DNA of 64,000 bases from Kitasatospora sp. SolWspMP-SS2h (GTDB lineage Bacteria > Actinomycetota > Actinomycetes > Streptomycetales > Streptomycetaceae), in the NCBI RefSeq assembly GCF_003259315.1, contig NZ_QLLT01000001.1, positions 434,001 through 498,000 of the forward strand, read 5' to 3'. Shown one piece after another: positions 58,162 to 64,000 of the stretch. The translations under genes and the position numbers were made by a program. The notes under the pieces are model-generated. The model made no database searches and had not been told where the DNA came from. It saw only the letters and a program-made list of their open reading frames with translations. Position 1 is the stretch's first letter, and every line of letters begins with the position of its first letter.

Positions 58162-59094
58162 GTGGAGCTACGGCAGTTGCGCTGCTTCGTCGCCGTCGCG
58201 GAGGAGTTGCACTTCGGGCGGGCCGCCGAGCGGCTGCTGCTCGGCCAGCCCGCCGTGAGCCAGCAGGTGCGGAGGCTGGAGCGGGAGTTGAAGGTCGAGC
58301 TGTTCGACCGTTCGCCGCGCCACGTGCGCCTGACCCCGGCGGGCGAGCGCTTCCTGCCCGCGGCCCGGAACGTGCTGGCGGCCGAGGACGCGGCCCGGGC
58401 CCTCGCCGCCGACCTGGCCGCACCCACCGTGCTCCGGCTCGGCACCGTCACCGGGCTCGGGGAGCGGCTCGACGACATCCTGGACGCCTACCGTCGCCAG
58501 GCCCCGACCGTGCACGTCGAACTGCACTCCGCCCCCGTCCGGGAACGGCTGGCCCGCCTCGCGGACGGCCGGCTGGACGCCGCCTTCGTCCGCGGCGCCG
58601 TCCCGGAGCGGGACCAGGACCTGCGCTACCTCCCGCTCTGGCAGGACGAGTTGGTGATCGCCCTGCCCGCCGGGCACCCCCTCGCCGACCGGCCCGAGAT
58701 CGACCTCGCCACCCTCGCCGACCTGCCCCTGCTGCTGGCCGAGCGCCGCCACCACCCCACCCTGGTCGACCTGGTGACGGACGCCTGCGCCCGGGCCGGG
58801 TTCCGGCCGCTGCTCGGCCCGGCGCACAGCACCCTGCAGAACACCCTCGCCGCGATCGGCACCGGCGCCCCGCTGTGGACGGTGGTGTACGCCGCCAACG
58901 CCCTGATGACCAACACCCGCCGGATCGCCTTCCGCCCCTGCCGCACCCCGCTGGCCCTGCCGGTGTCCCTCGCCGTCCGGCGCTCCGCCCCGCCGCCCCG
59001 GCTGCTCCTGACCGCCTGCCGCCGACCGCCCGCACCTGTCGCGTCCGTGCCCGCTCCCGCTCCCGCTTCCGCCAGTGACGATCAGGGTTCGTGA
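58162..59094 (+). CDS. LysR family transcriptional regulator
   Basis: A 310-residue LysR-type regulator. The helix-turn-helix is V-E-L-R-Q-L-R-C-F-V-A-V-A-E-E-L-H-F-G-R-A-A-E-R-L with Q-P-A-V-S-Q-Q-V-R-R-L-E (residues 1-42), then a periplasmic-binding-like effector domain (L-R-L-G-T-V-T-G, L-A-D-L-P-L-L-L). The C-terminus is a Pro/Ala-rich tail. GTG 58162. It may control the downstream tautomerase or the divergent epimerase gene, whose promoter palindrome does not look like the classic T-N11-A LysR site. Confidence 0.86.
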   Translation: MELRQLRCFVAVAEELHFGRAAERLLLGQPAVSQQVRRLERELKVELFDRSPRHVRLTPAGERFLPAARNVLAAEDAARALAADLAAPTVLRLGTVTGLGERLDDILDAYRRQAPTVHVELHSAPVRERLARLADGRLDAAFVRGAVPERDQDLRYLPLWQDELVIALPAGHPLADRPEIDLATLADLPLLLAERRHHPTLVDLVTDACARAGFRPLLGPAHSTLQNTLAAIGTGAPLWTVVYAANALMTNTRRIAFRPCRTPLALPVSLAVRRSAPPPRLLLTACRRPPAPVASVPAPAPASASDDQGS

Positions 59095-59195
59095 TCGCTG
59101 CGAGAGCGAACCGGGTCTGGGTGCGGGCGGGCCGATCCGGTGAACTGGTGTCGGCCGGAAGGACCGGCCCGCAGGACGGACCGCAGGAGCCGAAG

Positions 59196-59378
59196 ATGCC
59201 GATCGTCACCATTCAGCAGGGCCCGCGCCAGGTCGAGCAGAAGCGCGAACTAGTCGAGCGGATCACCGCGGCCTTCGTGGAGACCCTGGAGTGCCCGGCC
59301 GAGAGCGTGCTGGTGTGGATCCAGGAGTACCCGGCCGAGAACTAGGGCAAGGCCGGCAAGCTCACCGCCGACCAGTAG
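59196..59378 (+). pseudogene. 4-oxalocrotonate tautomerase family gene with in-frame TAG
   Basis: Starts M-P-I-V-T-I-Q-Q-G-P-R (catalytic Pro2 becomes Pro1 after Met removal), then R-E-L-V-E-R-I-T-A-A-F-V-E-T-L and E-S-V-L-V-W-I-Q-E. After 49 residues a TAG (59343-59345) interrupts the frame where homologues usually have Trp (E-N-W-G-K-A-G-K-L-T-A-D-like); beyond it G-K-A-G-K-L-T-A-D-Q continues to a TAG at 59376-59378. A TGG-to-TAG change fits. The truncated 49-mer keeps the active site but lacks the tail used in hexamer contacts. ATG 59196. Confidence 0.7.
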
Positions 59379-59382
59379 CCCC

Positions 59383-59429
59383 CGTCCCGGGCGGGCGCCG
59401 GACCCCACCACCCGCGCCCGCCCGGGACG
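59383..59429 (+). terminator. Terminator after the tautomerase gene
   Basis: CGTCCCGGGCGGGCGC (59383-59398) pairs perfectly over 16 bp with 59414-59429, around a 15-base loop. It starts 5 bases after the second TAG of the tautomerase frame, which supports the longer gene as the original unit. Confidence 0.75.
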
Positions 59430-59458
59430 CCCGCCCGAGGGGGTTGGCGCCTGCCGCG

Positions 59459-59863
59459 TCACTCCCCCGGCGGCCGTACCCAGGGCGCCCGCCGCTGACC
59501 CGGCTCCAGGTGTGCGCGCCAGTACCGGAAGACCACCCCGGCGACGACCTCCAGCCGCCGGGCGGCCACCAGCCCGGCCGCCGGGGCGGCCTCGCCCACG
59601 TTGCAGTCGAACGCGACCACCACCTCCGGCCACCCGCCGACCGCCCCGACCGCCCCGGCTACCCGCTCCGCTTCCGCCGCCGTCGCCGCCCGGAACACCG
59701 GGTCCAGGAAATACTCCGGGCACTGGACGAACACCGGCCGGTGGAAGCGCAGCTCCAACCCGTGGTGGTACGACAGGTCGAAGTCCGCGCCCAGGACGAA
59801 CAGCTCCGGCGCCGAGGACACCACGTCCCACTCCCACCACGAGCCCGCTGGCAGTTCCGGCAC
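59459..59863 (-). CDS. Conserved hypothetical protein
   Basis: A 134-residue protein: V-P-E-L-P-A-G-S-W-W-E-W-D-V-V-S-S-A-P-E-L-F-V-L-G, with F-R-A-A-T-A-A-E-A-E-R-V in the middle and R-R-L-E-V-V-A-G-V-V-F-R-Y-W-R-A-H at the end. It looks like a small immunity- or housekeeping-style soluble domain common in streptomycetes; no function is known to me. Start GTG 59863 or the adjacent GTG 59866, behind GGGAGGGGAG. It is on the same strand as the fructokinase upstream. Confidence 0.65.
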   Translation of the reverse strand: MPELPAGSWWEWDVVSSAPELFVLGADFDLSYHHGLELRFHRPVFVQCPEYFLDPVFRAATAAEAERVAGAVGAVGGWPEVVVAFDCNVGEAAPAAGLVAARRLEVVAGVVFRYWRAHLEPGQRRAPWVRPPGE

Positions 59864-59946
59864 CACTCCCCTCCCTCCCCCTCCCCCGCCACCGCTTCCG
59901 GCGCCCCCGCCCAGCCCCTTCCCGAGGGGATTCTTCCGGCAACTCG

Positions 59947-60885
59947 TCAGAGGGCGTCCGCCCACGGCGGGTCGGCGCCCGGAACGGCGACCGTCCGGGC
60001 GGCGACGCGGGCGGCGAAGGCGCAGGCGCGTTCCAGGTCGGCGGGGGTGAGGGAGTCGAGCCGGCCGCCGAGGTGGCCCTGGGCGGCGAGGGAGTGCAGC
60101 AGGCCGGCGGTGAAGGCGTCGCCCGCGCCGACGGTGTCGACCACCTTCGTCGCGGGTGCGGGGACCCGGACCCGCTCGCCGTCCAGCGAGGCGAGTGCGC
60201 CGCGTTCGGCGAGCGTCACCACGACCAGGCGGGCGCCCGCCGCGTGCCAGCGGTCGCAGGCCTCCTCGGGGGCGGTGCCGGGGAACAGGACGTGCAGGTC
60301 GTCCTCGCTGAGGCGCAGCAGGTCGGCCAGTTCGCACCAGCGGTCGAGCCGCCGCCGGTAGGTGTCGGGGGCGACCAGCAGCGGGCGGACGTTGGGGTCG
60401 ACGGAGACGGTGGTGTGCGGGCGGGCGGCGGCGAGCAGGTCCTCGATCCGTCGGCCGCCGGGGTCGCGGACCAGGGCGAGCGAGCCGGTGTGCAGGCACA
60501 CCGAGCCGTCCTGGCGGGCGGGGGCGAGTTCCTCGTCGGTCCACTGCCAGTCGGCGGTGCCCTCGGCGTGGAAGGAGTACTCGGCGCGGCCGTCGCCGTC
60601 GAGCGCGGCCACGGCCAGGGTGCTGGCTTCGGCGGCGGCGACGGTGTCGGCCAGGTCGACGCCGGAGCCGGTCAGGTGGGTGCGGAAGAGGGTGCCGAAC
60701 GGGTCGGCGGAGATCCGGCCGACGAACCGGGTCGGTGTGCCGAGCCGGGCCAGGGCGACGGCGGTGTTCGCCGGGCCGCCGCCGGGCAGCACCCGCAGCG
60801 CGAGTTCGCCCGGCCGGGCCCCCTCGCGTTCGACGAAGGCGTCGGCGACGCACTCCCCGACCACGGTGATCTGCCGATCCGCCAT
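59947..60885 (-). CDS. PfkB family sugar kinase, probable fructokinase
   Basis: A 312-residue ribokinase-fold kinase. G-G-G-P-A-N-T-A-V-A-L-A-R-L-G (PfkB signature 1, about 38-52) and D-T-V-G-A-G-D-A-F-T-A-G (signature 2 with catalytic Asp, about 249-260) are both complete. R-I-S-A-D-P-F-G is typical of fructokinases in the group. ATG 60885 follows GAGGAGACTGG; the frame is open to 60918. Divergent from the cellulase gene, 404 bases away. Confidence 0.86.
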   Translation of the reverse strand: MADRQITVVGECVADAFVEREGARPGELALRVLPGGGPANTAVALARLGTPTRFVGRISADPFGTLFRTHLTGSGVDLADTVAAAEASTLAVAALDGDGRAEYSFHAEGTADWQWTDEELAPARQDGSVCLHTGSLALVRDPGGRRIEDLLAAARPHTTVSVDPNVRPLLVAPDTYRRRLDRWCELADLLRLSEDDLHVLFPGTAPEEACDRWHAAGARLVVVTLAERGALASLDGERVRVPAPATKVVDTVGAGDAFTAGLLHSLAAQGHLGGRLDSLTPADLERACAFAARVAARTVAVPGADPPWADAL

Positions 60886-60968
60886 CGAAACCAGTCTCCT
60901 CGTAGGGTGGACGCACATCCGGCGGTCCAGACTCCATCACCGCAGCCCACCGGTGGTCAACGCGCTGA

Positions 60969-63146
<2,178 letters not shown>

Positions 63147-63179
63147 CCCGCCGATCTGCTTACCCGCTCCCCTCAACGC

Positions 63180-63220
63180 GCGTTCACCGTCGGCCGGTTC
63201 GCCCGGTCGGCGGTGAACGC
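63180..63220 (+). terminator. Hairpin after the cellulase gene
   Basis: GCGTTCACCGTCGGCCGG (63180-63197) pairs with CCGGTCGGCGGTGAACGC (63203-63220) over 18 bp with two mismatches and a 5-base loop, 34 bases after the stop. Confidence 0.75.
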
Positions 63221-63230
63221 GCTGGCGCGC

Positions 63231-63300
63231 GTCCGGGCCCGGGTCCGGGCCCGGGTCGGAGTGGGAGCGGGATCGGGGCGGGATCGGGGCGGGATCGGGG
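63231..63300. repeat. Two kinds of short tandem repeats
   Basis: GGGTCCGGGCCC-type units (63231-63256) are followed by three copies of CGGGATCGGGG (about 63268-63300). No gene function is apparent. They lie between convergent genes. Confidence 0.6.
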
Positions 63301-63333
63301 AATTTGCCGAACGGGCCTACCCGGCAGGGTGGT

Positions 63334-64000
63334 TCAGCCCCCGCGACGGGCCTCCAGGAACCCGGAGCCGTCGAAGCTCCCGGTGGACGGGAGTCCGCGT
63401 CCGAGCGCGACGGCGAGATCGGCGATCGCGGTGTACTCGGTCCGCCAGCCGTGCGCGTCCAGCCAGTCGGCGGTACCGGCTCCGAGGCCGCCGCGCCACA
63501 GGGCGGTCATCTCGCCGAGGGCGCCCTCGGCGGTGACCCGGGAGACGTCGCGGCCCTGCTCGGTCAGCAGCCGGCTGCCGGGGGCCGACAACTCGCCCAC
63601 GGCGGTGAGGAGTCGGGCGGCCTGGTCGGCCTCCAGGTAGACCAGCAGCCCTTCGGCCAGCCAACTGGTGGGCCGCCCCGGGTCGAATCCGGCCGCCAGC
63701 AGCCGGTCCGCCCAGGCGGGGTCGGCCAGGTCGGCGGGCAGCGCGGTACGGACACAGCTCGCCTCGGCCCCCTGCCCGTCGAGGACCTCCTGCTTGAAGT
63801 CGAGGACGGCCGGCAGGTCGATCTCGAACAGCCGGGTGCCGGGCGGCCAGGCCAGCCGGTACGCCCGGGTGTCGAGCCCGGCCGCCAGCACCACCACCTG
63901 GCCGCCGCCGCCGTCGTCGGCGGCGGTGGTGGCGGCGGCGAGCAGCCGGTCATCGTAGAAGCGGGTGCGCATGATCCCCCGGGCCACCAGCCACTGGGCG
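63334..64000 (-). CDS. SAM-dependent methyltransferase, leucine-carboxymethyltransferase family (partial)
   Basis: The gene runs off the right edge; 222 residues from its C-terminal part are visible. V-V-V-L-A-A-G-L-D-T-R-A-Y-R-L is the SAM-binding motif I of the PPM/LCMT-like family (TIGR00027 type), F-E-I-D-L-P-A-V-L-D-F-K is motif II and W-L-A-E-G-L-L-V-Y-L motif III-IV. R-G-I-M-R-T-R-F-Y-D-D precedes it, as usual for these O-methyltransferases. The natural substrate is not predictable. Confidence 0.87.
   Translation of the reverse strand, partial: AQWLVARGIMRTRFYDDRLLAAATTAADDGGGGQVVVLAAGLDTRAYRLAWPPGTRLFEIDLPAVLDFKQEVLDGQGAEASCVRTALPADLADPAWADRLLAAGFDPGRPTSWLAEGLLVYLEADQAARLLTAVGELSAPGSRLLTEQGRDVSRVTAEGALGEMTALWRGGLGAGTADWLDAHGWRTEYTAIADLAVALGRGLPSTGSFDGSGFLEARRGG

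Noticed and set aside
63670..63700. A GGTCGAATCC-like stretch resembling a tRNA T-loop
   Set aside because: It lies inside the methyltransferase gene and no cloverleaf can be formed around it. No tRNA was found in the window.

Overview
The window is very high-GC DNA (mostly above 70%) with GTG/TTG starts, 4-bp ATGA/GTGA stop-start overlaps, many apparently leaderless genes, an AfsR/SARP-type regulator fragment, a clpP3-clpP4-popR-type locus and a CebR-type operator. Together these point to a streptomycete chromosome (Streptomyces, Kitasatospora or a close relative). No rRNA, tRNA, transposase, phage structural gene or CRISPR array was seen. Intergenic DNA often holds short GC-rich tandem repeats.

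Layout. 1-9.5 kb: end of a SARP regulator, a STAS anti-sigma antagonist, a lipoprotein, a FUSC-type membrane protein, two tandem ClpP genes facing a PopR-like activator, an MFS exporter divergent from a DUF5937/ArsR-type regulator, and a cupin. 9.7-25.3 kb: a leaderless Rrf2 regulator coupled to a DsbA-like protein. This is followed by a coherent organosulfur acquisition cluster: a small leaderless leader peptide ending in T-S-S-D-L-C-L, a peptide-type ABC importer (five genes), a BisC/DMSO-reductase-like molybdoenzyme, an SfnB/DszC-like flavin enzyme, two SsuD-like monooxygenases, a hydrolase and a flavin reductase. 25.4-37.2 kb: single-gene functions (acyltransferase, racemase, lipoproteins, anti-sigma-like ATPase, deacetylase, hydrolase with a divergent Lrp-type regulator), a three-gene small-membrane-protein operon, a Fic protein and a secreted protein. 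37.3-42.3 kb: a large LAL/LuxR regulator carrying an unusual heptad repeat, LapA and an MFS protein.

42.4-49.8 kb is a cobalamin-centred block: a bicovalent-FAD oxidase, cobF, a B12 riboswitch in front of B12-independent methionine synthase metE, and on the other strand a second B12 riboswitch in front of the cobalt transporter genes cbtB-cbtA, with a degenerate histidine phosphatase beside it. High B12 should switch off both metE and cobalt uptake. 50-60.9 kb carries a receiver-domain protein, a UvrA-like ATPase, an HxlR regulator divergent from an F420/NADP-reductase-like gene, an SDR39U1-type epimerase divergent from a LysR regulator, a 4-oxalocrotonate tautomerase and a fructokinase. 61.1-63.1 kb is a secreted GH5-Fn3-CBM2 cellulase with two CebR boxes around its promoter. 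The window ends inside a methyltransferase gene.

Three genes look broken: a 1-nt deletion (about 31585), a frameshift coinciding with a 16-bp perfect inverted repeat (56084-56121), and an in-frame TAG near the end of the tautomerase (59343). The strongest system-level candidate is the 11.4-25.3 kb cysteine-leader-controlled organosulfur cluster. The second is the ClpP3/ClpP4 pair, in which ClpP4 has lost the catalytic histidine.
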